Below, piece by piece: positions 42,687-51,860 of a stretch of 64,000 bases of DNA. The position numbers were made by a program, and so were the translations under genes. The notes under the pieces were generated by a model. That model was not told the DNA's origin. It saw only the letters and a program-made list of their open reading frames with translations, and did not search any database. The DNA is from Actinobacteria bacterium OV320 (lineage in GTDB: Bacteria > Actinomycetota > Actinomycetes > Streptomycetales > Streptomycetaceae), in assembly GCA_001298545.1 (NCBI GenBank), contig LJCX01000027.1, positions 124,001 to 188,000 on the forward strand, written 5' to 3'. The number at the start of each line of letters is the position of its first letter. The first letter of the stretch is position 1.

Positions 42687-43331
42687 ATGGGCCTCATCCA
42701 CATCGAGCTGTTCGCGACCCTCGACCTCGTCGGGCAGGCGCCCGGTGGTCCCGAGGAGGACCCGGCGGGGTTCCCGTTCGGCGGCTGGCAGGCGCCCCTG
42801 CTGGACGAGGTCGCCGGGGCGCAGGTCATGGCCGCGTACGAGGGGACGGACGCCCTTCTGCTCGGCCGGCGGACGTACGACATCTTCGCCGCCTACTGGC
42901 CGCACCAGGAGGGCGGCGAGGACAACGAGATCGCCACGCTCTTCAACAGGGTCCCGAAGTACGTGGCCTCCCGGGGCAGGCCCGACCTCGGGTGGGCCGG
43001 GTCGACGCAGCTCGGGCCGGATCTGGCCGGCGCGGTGCGCGAGATCCGGGACCGGCACGAGCACGTGAAGGTCGTCGGGAGCCTGAACCTCGTGCAGACC
43101 CTCCTGCGCGAGCGGCTCTTCGACCGTCTCGACCTCTGGGTGCACCCGATCGTGCTCGGTGTCGGGAAGAAGGTGTTCGACGGTGGCGCGGTGCCCACGA
43201 ACCTCACCCTCCTCGAACCGCCGGCAGCGGGCCCGAAGGGCACTGTGTACCTGCGCTACGGGCTCGCCGAAGGCACGCCCGGGACGGGGGACATGAGCGC
43301 ACCCGACCGCGGTGTCGGGCGCGGCGACTGA
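42687..43331 (+). CDS. Dihydrofolate reductase-like (RibD_C) protein
   Basis: 214-aa reductase of the RibD C-terminal domain superfamily: LIHIELFATLDLVGQAPG, LLLGRRTYDIFAAYWP, FNRVPKYVASRG, VVGSLNLVQTLLRERLFDRL and VHPIVLGVGKKVFDGG. Uses NADPH; substrate not predictable. ATG at 42687 with GGGAGAGAAG upstream. The 283 bp before it hold nothing I can name. Confidence 0.88.
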   Translation: MGLIHIELFATLDLVGQAPGGPEEDPAGFPFGGWQAPLLDEVAGAQVMAAYEGTDALLLGRRTYDIFAAYWPHQEGGEDNEIATLFNRVPKYVASRGRPDLGWAGSTQLGPDLAGAVREIRDRHEHVKVVGSLNLVQTLLRERLFDRLDLWVHPIVLGVGKKVFDGGAVPTNLTLLEPPAAGPKGTVYLRYGLAEGTPGTGDMSAPDRGVGRGD

Positions 43332-43381
43332 GCGCGCCCCGCGGCCGGGCGGGCCCGGGTCGTCGCCATGGTCGGCGTCCG

Positions 43382-44218
43382 TCACGAGATGGCCCGGAGT
43401 CGGCCGTGGGGCCGCCTGCGGAGTTGTTCGACGGCCTGCACCGTCGCGTCGTCGGCCGGGAGGAAGACGATGAGTTGCTGGGCGTCCGAGGAGAGTTCGA
43501 GGGTCTCGCGGCGCAGCCTGAGTTCGCAGCCGGAGGGGTGGTTGAGCCGCAGGACGCCTCGGCGGGGCACCACGTGGCGGTTCCGGCGGCGGGTGAAGTC
43601 GGGTCCGGCGAGGGTCGCGAGTTGCGCGGTGAGCCACTCCGCGTTCTCGGCGGACGGTCCGAGCCACAGGTCGAACGCCTGCTCGTCGGCGATGTCGTCC
43701 CAGTCGGCGAAGAACGTGCGGGCGCGGGCGTCGGTGAACACATAGCGGGTGAGATTCGGGGCGTCGGCGTCGAGCAGTCCGGCCGCGCCGGTCACGGACT
43801 CGTATGCGCCGGTGTGGGCGAGGATGTCGCCCAGCCGGTTGGTGACCACGGCGATGCCCGGTTCGAGGAGGCGGAGCGTTTCGCGCACCGCCGGTCGCAC
43901 GTTCCGGAGCGCCGGCGCGGGCTGGGTGTGCGCGGAGCACTCGCCGCCGGTGATCTTCGCCAGGTAGCGCAGGTGGTCGCGCTCCGAGGCGTCGAGGCTG
44001 AGCGCGTCGGCGAGCGCGTGGATCACCGCCGGCGAGGGGCGGCGGTCACGGCCCTGCTCGATGCGGGTCAGGTATTCGACGCTGATGCCGGCCCGTGCGG
44101 CGAGATCCAGCCGTCGCAGGCCCGGTGACCTGCGGCGGCCGCGATCGGGAAGCCCCAACGTCTGCGGCTGGATGCTGTCGCGCTTGGCCCGGACGAAATC
44201 TCCCAACGGCGTGCCCAT
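43382..44218 (-). CDS. XRE-family regulator with MmyB-like domain
   Basis: 278 aa: HTH (RRLDLAARAGISVEYLTRIE, QGRDRRPSPAVIHALADAL) and a PAS-like MmyB ligand domain (VVTNRLGDILAHTGAYESV, LTRYVFTDARARTFFADWDD, FTRRRNRHVV). The N-terminus MGTPLGDFVRAKRD is nearly the same as a truncated remnant at 55049-55171. Divergent from the FMN reductase gene (113 bp), its likely target. Confidence 0.9.
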   Translation of the reverse strand: MGTPLGDFVRAKRDSIQPQTLGLPDRGRRRSPGLRRLDLAARAGISVEYLTRIEQGRDRRPSPAVIHALADALSLDASERDHLRYLAKITGGECSAHTQPAPALRNVRPAVRETLRLLEPGIAVVTNRLGDILAHTGAYESVTGAAGLLDADAPNLTRYVFTDARARTFFADWDDIADEQAFDLWLGPSAENAEWLTAQLATLAGPDFTRRRNRHVVPRRGVLRLNHPSGCELRLRRETLELSSDAQQLIVFLPADDATVQAVEQLRRRPHGRLRAIS

Positions 44219-44330
44219 GCGACGAGGATAGGCCGCTGCCCACTGCCCGCGCAGGGCTCAGCGTGGCCCTGTGGGGGCCAGCCTGAGCACGGTCTGGCAG
44301 TGGCCGCGGTGCGGCCTGATCGTGGTGGGC

Positions 44331-44927
44331 ATGGACAACGACAAGCACAAGCTGGTGATCATCGTCGGGAGCGTCCGGGAGGGACGGTTCGGCCCGGTCG
44401 TGACCTCGTGGATCGCCGAACAGGCGCGCCTGCACGCCGGTTTCGACGTGGACGTCGTCGATCTGGCCGAGATCGACATCCCGCTCACCCTGCCCGCGGC
44501 TTCACCGAAGTACGCCGGCGACGACTACCCCCGGCCGGCCGGGATGACGAGGCTGACGTCGGCGCTGGAGAGCGCCGACGCGTTCATCGTGGTCACGCCG
44601 GAGTACAACCACAGCTACCCCGCCTCGTTGAAGGCGGCCATCGACTGGCACTTCACCCAGTGGACGGCCAAGCCCGTCGCCTTCGTCAGCTACGGCGGCG
44701 CGGCAGGCGGCCGGCACGCGGTGCTGCACCTGGAGAACGTACTGACCGAACTGCACGCGGTGACCATCCGCGACGGCCTGGCCTTCCCGAACTACTACAC
44801 CGCGTGGCAGGACGGCCGTCCGCTCGACCCCCAGGTCTCCGGGTACGCCAAGACCCTGCTCGATCAACTGGCCTGGTGGGCAGGCGCGTTGCGCACGGCA
44901 CGCGAAACCACTCCCTATCCCGCGTGA
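44331..44927 (+). CDS. NADPH-dependent FMN reductase
   Basis: 198-aa flavodoxin-like reductase: IIVGSVREGRFGPVV (phosphate loop), VVTPEYNHSYPASLKAAIDW and VAFVSYGGAAGG. Supplies reduced flavin or reduces quinones and azo compounds. The start at 44331 is least certain, with only a weak GGTGGG upstream; a frame to 44271 is less protein-like. Divergent MmyB-type regulator suggests ligand- or redox-dependent control. Confidence 0.87.
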   Translation: MDNDKHKLVIIVGSVREGRFGPVVTSWIAEQARLHAGFDVDVVDLAEIDIPLTLPAASPKYAGDDYPRPAGMTRLTSALESADAFIVVTPEYNHSYPASLKAAIDWHFTQWTAKPVAFVSYGGAAGGRHAVLHLENVLTELHAVTIRDGLAFPNYYTAWQDGRPLDPQVSGYAKTLLDQLAWWAGALRTARETTPYPA

Positions 44928-45147
44928 CGACGGGCGACACCGTGACGGACGAGTCCACCGGAGGTTGACCCCGTCGTCGGCGCCGGGTCTACGCGGAGAG
45001 GCCGCTCGACGCCGGAAGTTGACGGAGGTGCCGGCTCTCAGCCGGACGCCGTCGGAACCTCGTTCTCCTAGCCTCGGCATCACCGGGACGACGTTTCGGC
45101 GGACCGGAGTCGAGAACGGCCGGCACGGCCGGCCACGGGGGAACACC

Positions 45148-45903
45148 ATGAATGCTGTTGTCCGCAAGAACCGCAGGACGCCCAGGAGCCCCAAGGGCTG
45201 GAAGTCCTGTGCCGCCGGTGCCGCGGCGATCGGCGCGCTGCTCGCGTCCACCGCGTGCGAGCCGGGTGAGGCCGACGGTGCGGGCTCCACCGCCTCGGAC
45301 CGGCCGAGCGCGACCGGCCCGGCGAAGCCGGGTGCGACAGGTTCGGCCGCGCCCGGCCCGACGGGTTCGGCCACACCGAGCGGCGGTTCGGGTACCACCG
45401 GTGGCGGCAGCACGGGGGGCGCCACCGGGGGCGGCAGCGGGGGCGGCAGCGATGCCGTCCCCGCCTGCGCCGCGGCGGACCTCTCGTTCGGCACCACGCT
45501 CGAGGACGGGAAGGGCGAGGTCCCCAAGCATCTCCTCATCACCGTGACCAACGCGGGCGACAGGAAGTGCGGCGTCTTCCACTACCCGCACCTCTTCCTC
45601 GGCGAGTACGCCGAGGCCCGCTATCCGATCGACGTGTACGAGGACAGCGACCCGAAGGCGGGGCCCGTCACGCTCGCTCCGGGTGACGAGGCGTACGCGG
45701 CGCTGCTCGCCTCCGGTGTCCCCATGGACCAGTACGAGACGAACACGATCACCCTCCTCCTGCACGGCCGCGAGCTCGGCAGCGACGGGAGCAGGCCGAT
45801 CAGCGTCGATCTGCCCCGCACGGTGGCCTTCGACGACGGGGCCCGCGTCACCTACTGGACGACCGCCTCCGGCTACGCCCTGGACTTCATCATGTCCTCC
45901 TGA
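45148..45903 (+). CDS. DUF4232 lipoprotein
   Basis: 251 aa. Lipoprotein signal (GAAAIGALLASTACEPG), then a Ser/Thr/Gly/Pro-rich linker to about residue 105 and a C-terminal DUF4232 beta-sandwich (VPACAAADLSFG, LLITVTNAGDRKCGVFHYP, VTLAPGDEAYAALLA). Two Cys may form a disulfide. Surface-anchored, function unknown. ATG at 45148 follows a weak CGGGGGAA. Confidence 0.87.
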   Translation: MNAVVRKNRRTPRSPKGWKSCAAGAAAIGALLASTACEPGEADGAGSTASDRPSATGPAKPGATGSAAPGPTGSATPSGGSGTTGGGSTGGATGGGSGGGSDAVPACAAADLSFGTTLEDGKGEVPKHLLITVTNAGDRKCGVFHYPHLFLGEYAEARYPIDVYEDSDPKAGPVTLAPGDEAYAALLASGVPMDQYETNTITLLLHGRELGSDGSRPISVDLPRTVAFDDGARVTYWTTASGYALDFIMSS

Positions 45904-46012
45904 CCGACCTCGACCCGGACCGGTTCCCTGTCACCGGCCTTCGCCCGCCCTGCCGGGGACGTCCTCCGGCAGGGCAGCCGGGTCCCGGCAACTCCTGTAG
46001 GAGGCGGATCGG

Positions 46013-47239
46013 TTGAGAACCGTCGTCTACCATGTCCGGATGCCCGCGACGGAGGCCTTCCGGCCGCGCCCGGCCAACGTCGCCCTCGCCGTCGGTTTCG
46101 CCCTCGCGGGCTGCCTGGCCGGCGCCTTCTACCATCCGGCGCCCTGGCGGCCGTTCGACCTGTGGGCACATCTGCTCACCTTGCTGATCGCCCTGGCACT
46201 CGCACTGCGGGAGAACCGGCCGTTCGGCGTGCTCGTGGTCACGGCGGCCGGCTTCGCCGGATACCTGCTGCTCGGCTATCAGCCCTCTCTCAACTTCTGG
46301 GTTCCGGCGGTCGCGTTCATCTCCGTCGCCGCCCGGGAGGGGCGCGCCCGCATCGGGGGCGGTACCGCGCTGCTCGCGGCGGTCATCGCCCTCAGCGGGG
46401 TGTGCGGCCGGCTGCCCTGGCCCGTCGTGGCCGTGCAGGCCCTGATCGTGCCGGCCGTCGCCTGCACCGTCGGGCTCACCCAGCGCCGGCTCGCCGAACG
46501 CAACGCCGAGTTGCGGCGGCTGACCGCCCTGCTCGATCAGCAGCAGCGCCGGGAGGCCCGCCGGGCCGTCCTCGACGAGCGCTTCCGCATCGCGCGCGAG
46601 CTGCACGACACGATCTCGCAGCAGATGACGATCGTCACCCTTCAGGCCGGGCTGGCCGAGTACGTGTTCCTCACCGATCCGCCCTCCGCCCGCAAGGCGC
46701 TCGGTACCGCCGCCGCGGCCGGACGGGAGTCGCTGGAGGAGCTCCGCCGCCTGCTGGTCGTCCTGCGCACCTACGATCTCGGCGACCCCTCGGGCCCGGA
46801 GAATCCGGCCGACCCGGTCCCCGACGACCTGCTGGCCGGCGTCGACCGCATTCCCGAGCTCGCCGAGCGGCTGGAGGCGGCCGGCCTGCACGTCGAGGTC
46901 CGGTTCGCGGGCGAGCGCAGGCCCCTGCACCCGGGAGTCGAACTGTGCGCGTACCGCGTCGTCCAGGAGGCCCTCACCAACGTCGTGAAGCACTCCGGGT
47001 CGGCCACGGCCGAAGTGACCGTCCGATACCTGGACGACGAACTGCACGTCACCGTTCTCGACCGGGGCGGCCCACTTTCGGCCACATCCACCGCCGGGTC
47101 GGGACACGGCTTGATCGGCATGCGGGAACGGGCCAAGATTTGGCACGGCTCGCTGACAGCCGGTGCGCGCCCGGAGGGTGGATTCCAGGTACGACTCGGT
47201 CTTCCTCTCGGGCAGACCGCGACGGCGGCCGATCCGTGA
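46013..47239 (+). CDS. NarL-type sensor histidine kinase
   Basis: 408 aa. Four or five N-terminal membrane helices (NVALAVGFALAGCLAG, LLTLLIALALAL, FGVLVVTAAGFAGYLLLGY, ALIVPAVACTVGL), a short coiled-coil linker, HisKA_3 H-box RFRIARELHDTISQQMTI with the phospho-His, and HATPase_c with CAYRVVQEALTNVVKHS and HGLIGMRERAK. The TTG at 46013 is supported by AGGAGG 8 bp upstream. Paired with the response regulator 23 bp downstream. Confidence 0.93.
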   Translation: MRTVVYHVRMPATEAFRPRPANVALAVGFALAGCLAGAFYHPAPWRPFDLWAHLLTLLIALALALRENRPFGVLVVTAAGFAGYLLLGYQPSLNFWVPAVAFISVAAREGRARIGGGTALLAAVIALSGVCGRLPWPVVAVQALIVPAVACTVGLTQRRLAERNAELRRLTALLDQQQRREARRAVLDERFRIARELHDTISQQMTIVTLQAGLAEYVFLTDPPSARKALGTAAAAGRESLEELRRLLVVLRTYDLGDPSGPENPADPVPDDLLAGVDRIPELAERLEAAGLHVEVRFAGERRPLHPGVELCAYRVVQEALTNVVKHSGSATAEVTVRYLDDELHVTVLDRGGPLSATSTAGSGHGLIGMRERAKIWHGSLTAGARPEGGFQVRLGLPLGQTATAADP

Positions 47240-47262
47240 CGTGAGCATCTCCGAGGAGCGCT

Positions 47263-47934
47263 GTGGCCCGCATCCTGGTTGTGGACGATCAGCACCTCAT
47301 CCGCTCCGGCATCGTCACGCTGCTGCGCACGGTGGAAGGGCTCGGCCCGGTCGTGGAGGCATCGGACGGCGTGGAGGCCGTCGCCGCGGCACGCGAGCAC
47401 CACCCGGATCTGATCCTGATGGACATCAAGATGCCCCGGCTCAGCGGGCTCGCGGCCGCGGAGCGCATTCTCGCCCTCGGACTCGACCCGGCTCCGCGCA
47501 TCGTCGTCCTCACCACCTTCGACGACGACGAGTTCGTCTACGCGGCCCTGCGCGCCGGATGCAGCGGCTTCCTGCTGAAGGACATGCCGCCGCAACAGCT
47601 GCTCAGTGCCGTCACGGCGACCCTCTCCGCCGACCTGCTGGTGGCTCCGGCCCACGTCCGGCGGCTCATCGAGCGACACGCCGTCCACGCGCAGCAGTCC
47701 CGGGCCGGGTCCGCGTCGACGAGCATGCTCACGGGCCGCGAGGTCGAGGTGCTCGGGTACGTCGCCCAGGGTCTCGGCAACGAGGAGATCGCCGAGCACA
47801 TGAGTGTCAGCGAGTCCACCGTCAAGACACACCTGCACCGGGTGATGACCAAGCTCGATCTCCACAGCCGCGCCCAGGCGGTGGTGTTCGCCTACGAAAC
47901 GGGCATCGCGCAGGTCGGCGGGGAGCGTCGGTGA
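47263..47934 (+). CDS. NarL/LuxR-type response regulator
   Basis: 223 aa: receiver domain (ILVVDDQHLIRSGIV, phospho-Asp in DLILMDIKMPRLSG, VLTTFDDDEFVYAAL, GFLLKDMP) and LuxR HTH (LTGREVEVLGYVAQ, NEEIAEHMSVSESTVKTHL). GTG at 47263 has GAGGAG upstream. Partner of the kinase before it. The M1 peptidase gene downstream could be a target, but nothing in the sequence proves it. Confidence 0.95.
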   Translation: MARILVVDDQHLIRSGIVTLLRTVEGLGPVVEASDGVEAVAAAREHHPDLILMDIKMPRLSGLAAAERILALGLDPAPRIVVLTTFDDDEFVYAALRAGCSGFLLKDMPPQQLLSAVTATLSADLLVAPAHVRRLIERHAVHAQQSRAGSASTSMLTGREVEVLGYVAQGLGNEEIAEHMSVSESTVKTHLHRVMTKLDLHSRAQAVVFAYETGIAQVGGERR

Positions 47935-48000
47935 GCCCGCCGGCGAACCGTCCGTCCAACTCGGCGCCATGGCCGGGGTGTTGTGGCAGTATCGGCTGGC

Positions 48001-49395
48001 ATGTCGCCGTTGGCCTTGTGGTCGCCCGTGCCCGTCCGTCGTCTGTTCGTCGTGCTGCTCGTGCTGCTCACGGCGGCCGGCGCCGGTGTGCGTGAGGCCG
48101 GCGCGACAGCCGGGCCGGAGGTGTCCAGGGCCGCGGCGACGCCCGATCGCGCGCGCTACGACGTGGCCCTGCGCTCCGACGCCGACGGCAGCCACTGGAC
48201 CGGACGGCAGCGGGTGTCGTTCCGCAACGCGTCCGACCGGCCGCTGCGTGAGGTGTACCTGCGCTTGTGGGGCAACGGCGAGGACACGTGCGGCACCCCC
48301 GGCGCGCCGGCCCCCGTCGTCGTGTCGCGCGTGGCGGGAGGCACGCCGGGGCTTCCCGCCGTGGAGTGCACGGCCCTGCGCATCGCCCTGCCGAAGCCGC
48401 TCGCGCGCGGCGCGCGGACGGCCGTCGCCTTCGATGTCTCCATCACGGTGCCCGAACGCAATGCCCGCTTCGGCCGCGAGGGCGCCCACCGCTTTCTCGG
48501 CAACGCGTTGCCGGTGCTCGCCGTCCACGACGCGAAGGGGTGGCACCTCGACCCGTACGTGGCGCTCGGTGAGAGCTTCTACGCCCTGACGAGCGACTTC
48601 CGCGTCCGTCTCGACCACCCGTCGGCCCTGAAGGTGCCCACGACCGGTCACACCCGTACCCTCCCCGGCGGACCCGGCCGTACGGTCACCCTCGGTGTCG
48701 CGGACCGGGTGCGGGACTTCGCGTGGGCCGCGGGCCCGTTCCGCACGGCGGCGCAGACCACGCCCGGGGGCGTGCGCGTGAAGTCGTACTGGGCGGCCGA
48801 CACCCCCGCCGCGGGGGTGCGCCTCACCCGCGCGGACGCCGTCGCCGCGATCGACCGGTTCGGCAGGGAGTTCGGCCGCTATCCGTACGGCGAGGTCGAC
48901 CTCGTGATGACCCCCGGGTTCGGCGGCGGCATGGAGTACCCCGGCCTCGTCCTCCTCGGCACCACCGAGGAGGGGGGCGCCGTCGTCCACGAGCTGGCGC
49001 ACCAGTGGTGGTACGGCATCGTCGGCAACGACGAGTACACCTCACCGTGGCTGGACGAGAGCTTCGCCCAGTACGCCAACGCCCGTTTCTACGGCTGGGA
49101 GACCGGCGACTGCTGGTCCGACGTCTACTGGCCCGACGACAGCGCCGCGCTGACCGCCTCCATGGCCTACTGGTCGCAGCACCGCGGCACGTACCACCTC
49201 GTCTACACGGCCGGGCCCTGCGCCCTCGCCGACCTGGAACGCGTCCTCGGCGCCGACACCATGGCACGGCTCCTCGAGCGGTACGCCCGGGACCACTGGT
49301 ACGGCGTCTCCACCACCGCCGACTTCAAGAAGGCCGCCCAGTCCATGACGGACGAGGACCTGCGGCCCTTCTGGGAGACCCACCGCATCCGGTGA
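48001..49395 (+). CDS. Secreted M1-family metallopeptidase
   Basis: 464 aa. Signal peptide (VRRLFVVLLVLLTAAGAGV, cut near AGATAG), N-terminal beta domain, then exopeptidase motif in the variant form GGMEYPG (GAMEN in classical M1) and the zinc site HELAHQWWYG with the downstream Glu in DESFAQYANARF. Shorter than full aminopeptidase N (about 860), lacking the C-terminal helical domain, as in the small actinobacterial M1 group. Start at 48001 precedes the signal peptide; no good ribosome site. Confidence 0.9.
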   Translation: MSPLALWSPVPVRRLFVVLLVLLTAAGAGVREAGATAGPEVSRAAATPDRARYDVALRSDADGSHWTGRQRVSFRNASDRPLREVYLRLWGNGEDTCGTPGAPAPVVVSRVAGGTPGLPAVECTALRIALPKPLARGARTAVAFDVSITVPERNARFGREGAHRFLGNALPVLAVHDAKGWHLDPYVALGESFYALTSDFRVRLDHPSALKVPTTGHTRTLPGGPGRTVTLGVADRVRDFAWAAGPFRTAAQTTPGGVRVKSYWAADTPAAGVRLTRADAVAAIDRFGREFGRYPYGEVDLVMTPGFGGGMEYPGLVLLGTTEEGGAVVHELAHQWWYGIVGNDEYTSPWLDESFAQYANARFYGWETGDCWSDVYWPDDSAALTASMAYWSQHRGTYHLVYTAGPCALADLERVLGADTMARLLERYARDHWYGVSTTADFKKAAQSMTDEDLRPFWETHRIR

Positions 49396-49465
49396 CGGTG
49401 CAACGACCGCTGGGCGAAGGCGACTTGCCACCGCGCCCGGTGCGGGGACGCTGGTGCGGGGTGGG

Positions 49466-49915
49466 TCAGCGAGGGGCGTCGAGGGCGATGCGGGCGGTGA
49501 CGCGCTTGCCGACCGGTTCCTGCTCGACGAAGAGGTCTTCCGTCACGGCCTTGACGATCTCCAGGCCGTGCTGGCCGATCCGGCCGGGATCGCTCGCCCG
49601 GGCTGCGGGCACCGTCGGGTCGCTGTCCCACACGACGACTTCCACCGCGCGGGCGGTGAGGCGCAGTTCCATCAGGACCGGGCCGGGGGCGTATTTGCGG
49701 GCGTTGGTGACCAGTTCGCTCACCACCAGTTGCGTGAGGTCCCGCGCGCGGGCGGGATCGGGCAGGCGATGGTGGTCATGGGCCCGGTCGAGGAAGGCGA
49801 CGGCATGGTGGCGGGCGTCCGCGATGCTGGCGTCGTCCGCGCCCAGGGAGTATCCGGCGCGCATCAGGTGGCCGTCCAGCCCGGTAGAGCTGTCGCCTCC
49901 GGCGTGGGATTCCAC
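49466..49915 (-). CDS. HATPase anti-sigma factor-like protein
   Basis: 149-aa GHKL ATPase: VVSELVTNARKYAPG (N box), VVVWDSDP (G1), IGQHGLEIVKAV (G2). Probably a serine kinase/anti-sigma factor of the RsbW class. Divergent from a STAS protein gene with 172 bp between, a natural anti-sigma/anti-anti-sigma pairing. No sigma factor gene is nearby. Confidence 0.87.
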   Translation of the reverse strand: MESHAGGDSSTGLDGHLMRAGYSLGADDASIADARHHAVAFLDRAHDHHRLPDPARARDLTQLVVSELVTNARKYAPGPVLMELRLTARAVEVVVWDSDPTVPAARASDPGRIGQHGLEIVKAVTEDLFVEQEPVGKRVTARIALDAPR

Positions 49916-50087
49916 GTGTCCTCGCCCTCACTCCCCCGGTCACGTGCGCCGGTACCCGCGATCGCGCCATGCATGCCACGGGATGCCGCTCGGCACAGCC
50001 GCCGGGTGCGTCCCGGCGCGGTGGTGGGGCAGAATCTTCCGCGCACACCCTCACCCGGGGGCCAGCCTAAACGTAGTCGAGGAGACG

Positions 50088-50456
50088 GTGACCGACATCG
50101 GGAAAGCGGACCGGCCGAAGAGCCTGTCCGTCGAACAGCGCGTGGTCGACGGCGTCCGTGTCGTGACCGTGCGGGGCGAGATCGACCACGACGTCAAGGG
50201 CGTCCTCGGCGAAGCCCTGCTCCGCGCGGACGGAGCGGTGCCGCCCCCGCGGATCGTGGCGGACCTCGGCGGCGTGACCTTCATGGACTCCAGCGGCATC
50301 AACGTCTTCCTCGCCGCCCACCGGCAGGTGAGCGGCGCGCAGGGCTGGTTGCGCATCGCCGCCGCGCAGGAGCCCGTCCTCCAGGTCCTGCGACTGGTCG
50401 GCGTCGACGCCCTCCTCTCCTGTCACGCCACCACCGAGCAGGCCCTCAACCCCTGA
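50088..50456 (+). CDS. STAS-domain anti-sigma factor antagonist
   Basis: 122-aa SpoIIAA/RsbV-like protein: VVTVRGEIDHDVKGVL, then VADLGGVTFMDSSGINVFL with the phosphorylatable Ser of DSSG, and LLRADGAV. Would bind a cognate anti-sigma factor such as the divergent HATPase when unphosphorylated. GTG at 50088 is chosen for the GAGGAGAC just upstream. Confidence 0.88.
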   Translation: MTDIGKADRPKSLSVEQRVVDGVRVVTVRGEIDHDVKGVLGEALLRADGAVPPPRIVADLGGVTFMDSSGINVFLAAHRQVSGAQGWLRIAAAQEPVLQVLRLVGVDALLSCHATTEQALNP

Positions 50457-50526
50457 GGCCGATGTGCTCCGACCCGACATGCTCCGACCTTGACCTCAAC
50501 TGCGGTCGAGGGCCGACTCTTCGGTT

Positions 50527-51015
50527 ATGACCACTACGACCAGGCAGTCGGATCACACCGAGATCAGCACGCTCGTCAGCCGGTTCTTCCGAGCGCTGGA
50601 CGAGCGGAGGTTCGAGGGCGACTGGGCCCGTGACTACGTCACCGACGACGTCCGGACGACGACCCCGATCGGCGCGGCCGACGGCGTCGAAGCGATGGCA
50701 CACGCCAAGGAGGCACTCGAGAGGTACGCCCGCACCCAGCACATCACCTCCGACCTCCTGATCGAGGTCGAACCGGCCTCGGGGAGGGCCATGGCGTCCT
50801 GGAACGCGTTGATGACGCACGTTCACCGCGACACCACGCTTCGGCAGCGCGGCGAGGACGCCGACCCTCTCTTCACGGTGGGCGGCTACTGGGAGGCCGA
50901 ACTGCGGCGCGAGCGCGAGGGCTGGCGCATCAGCCGCATGTCCGTCCAGGCGTTGTGGACCACGGGTCAGCCGCCCGTGCTGACCCCGGAGATCCGGCCG
51001 GCACCGGTTGCGTGA
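50527..51015 (+). CDS. SnoaL-like (NTF2-fold) protein
   Basis: 162-aa cone-shaped alpha+beta barrel protein: ISTLVSRFFRALDERRFEGD, DYVTDDVRTTTPIG, TSDLLIEVEPASGRAMASWN and WEAELRREREGWRISRM. Family includes polyketide cyclases, dehydratases and many proteins of unknown role; no cyclase cluster is nearby. ATG at 50527, 70 bp after the STAS gene. Confidence 0.85.
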   Translation: MTTTTRQSDHTEISTLVSRFFRALDERRFEGDWARDYVTDDVRTTTPIGAADGVEAMAHAKEALERYARTQHITSDLLIEVEPASGRAMASWNALMTHVHRDTTLRQRGEDADPLFTVGGYWEAELRREREGWRISRMSVQALWTTGQPPVLTPEIRPAPVA

Positions 51016-51046
51016 CGCACCGCCACGATCGGCCCGTGGTGCGCGG

Positions 51047-51316
51047 CTACCCCTGCGTGGGCGTGGATCCGGGCCGGAAGGCATCAGCGAGGACCGCGTA
51101 CCTGGTGGCGGTCTCCAGGTGCTCGTCATCGCGGCGGCGCAGGTGTTCGTAGGAGGCGAGCCAGTACCGGGCCTGATCCAGACAGTGGGCCCTGACCTGC
51201 TCGTCGTTCATCCCGTGGATCTCGAGCCCGGCCAACGGCGGGAGGATGTGCGCCGGTTCGGGCTGCCCGGCGGGCTCGGACTCGGGACTGCGGTTCCAGG
51301 GACGGTCCTTGGACAT
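51047..51316 (-). CDS. Small hypothetical protein
   Basis: 89 aa, hydrophilic: MSKDRPWNRSPESEPAGQPE, then a helical part AGLEIHGMNDEQVRAHCLDQ, ARYWLASYEHLRRRDDEHLE and TATRYAVLADAF. No domain recognised. The ATG at 51316 has GAGG 6 bp upstream; an ATG at 51322 is possible. Convergent with the SnoaL-like gene. Confidence 0.65.
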   Translation of the reverse strand: MSKDRPWNRSPESEPAGQPEPAHILPPLAGLEIHGMNDEQVRAHCLDQARYWLASYEHLRRRDDEHLETATRYAVLADAFRPGSTPTQG

Positions 51317-51461
51317 GGTCATCCTCGCTGCGTTGAGGGGGACGGGCGGGAAGCGCGAGTACGGCATTTCCCGCCCTCGGCGTATTCCAAGCATGCCGAA
51401 CGCGTGTTCCACCTCACCATCCGAATGGCCGAGGTGATCCACCGCGCCGGAGGACCGCCCC

Positions 51462-51684
51462 GTAGGCTGGCCGGTGCAGCTGGTTCGCCCCGTCCGCCAG
51501 GCGGGATGCGTCGCAAGAGGGAACCCGGTGGAAATCCGGGACTGCCCCGCAGCGGTGAACGGGAACGACCGCCGTCATACGCACTGGACCCACGAACAGG
51601 GTCTGGGAAGCGACGGCCAGTAGGTGTCTCGTACGCACTCCGTACGGCGAGACGTGCCCGTGAGTCCGAAGACCTGCCCGTTGC
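51462..51684 (+). ncRNA. Cobalamin riboswitch before metE
   Basis: All core blocks are present in order: GGTGCAGCTGG near the 5' end, GGGAACCCGGTGGAAATCCG, the B12 box ACTGCCCCGCAGCGGTGA, a variable stem region, and closing GAGTCCGAAGACCTGCCCG. It lies about 180 nt before the metE start. When B12 is plentiful it should switch off this B12-independent enzyme. The about 170 nt after it (GC-rich, with inverted stretches) would be the expression platform. Confidence 0.93.
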
Positions 51685-51860
51685 CCGCGCGCGAAAGGAC
51701 TCGTGCGCGGAAATCCCGGTGACCTCGTGGGCGGGTCGGCGTACAGATCAGGCGAACGACCGCGCCGCGCCGCGCGGGATCGGTCCGCCCGGTTCGTCAC
51801 CCCTTCGCGCTCGCGTCCCGTCCCGGGATCCCAGGGAGATATCTCGCGAAGGAGATTTCC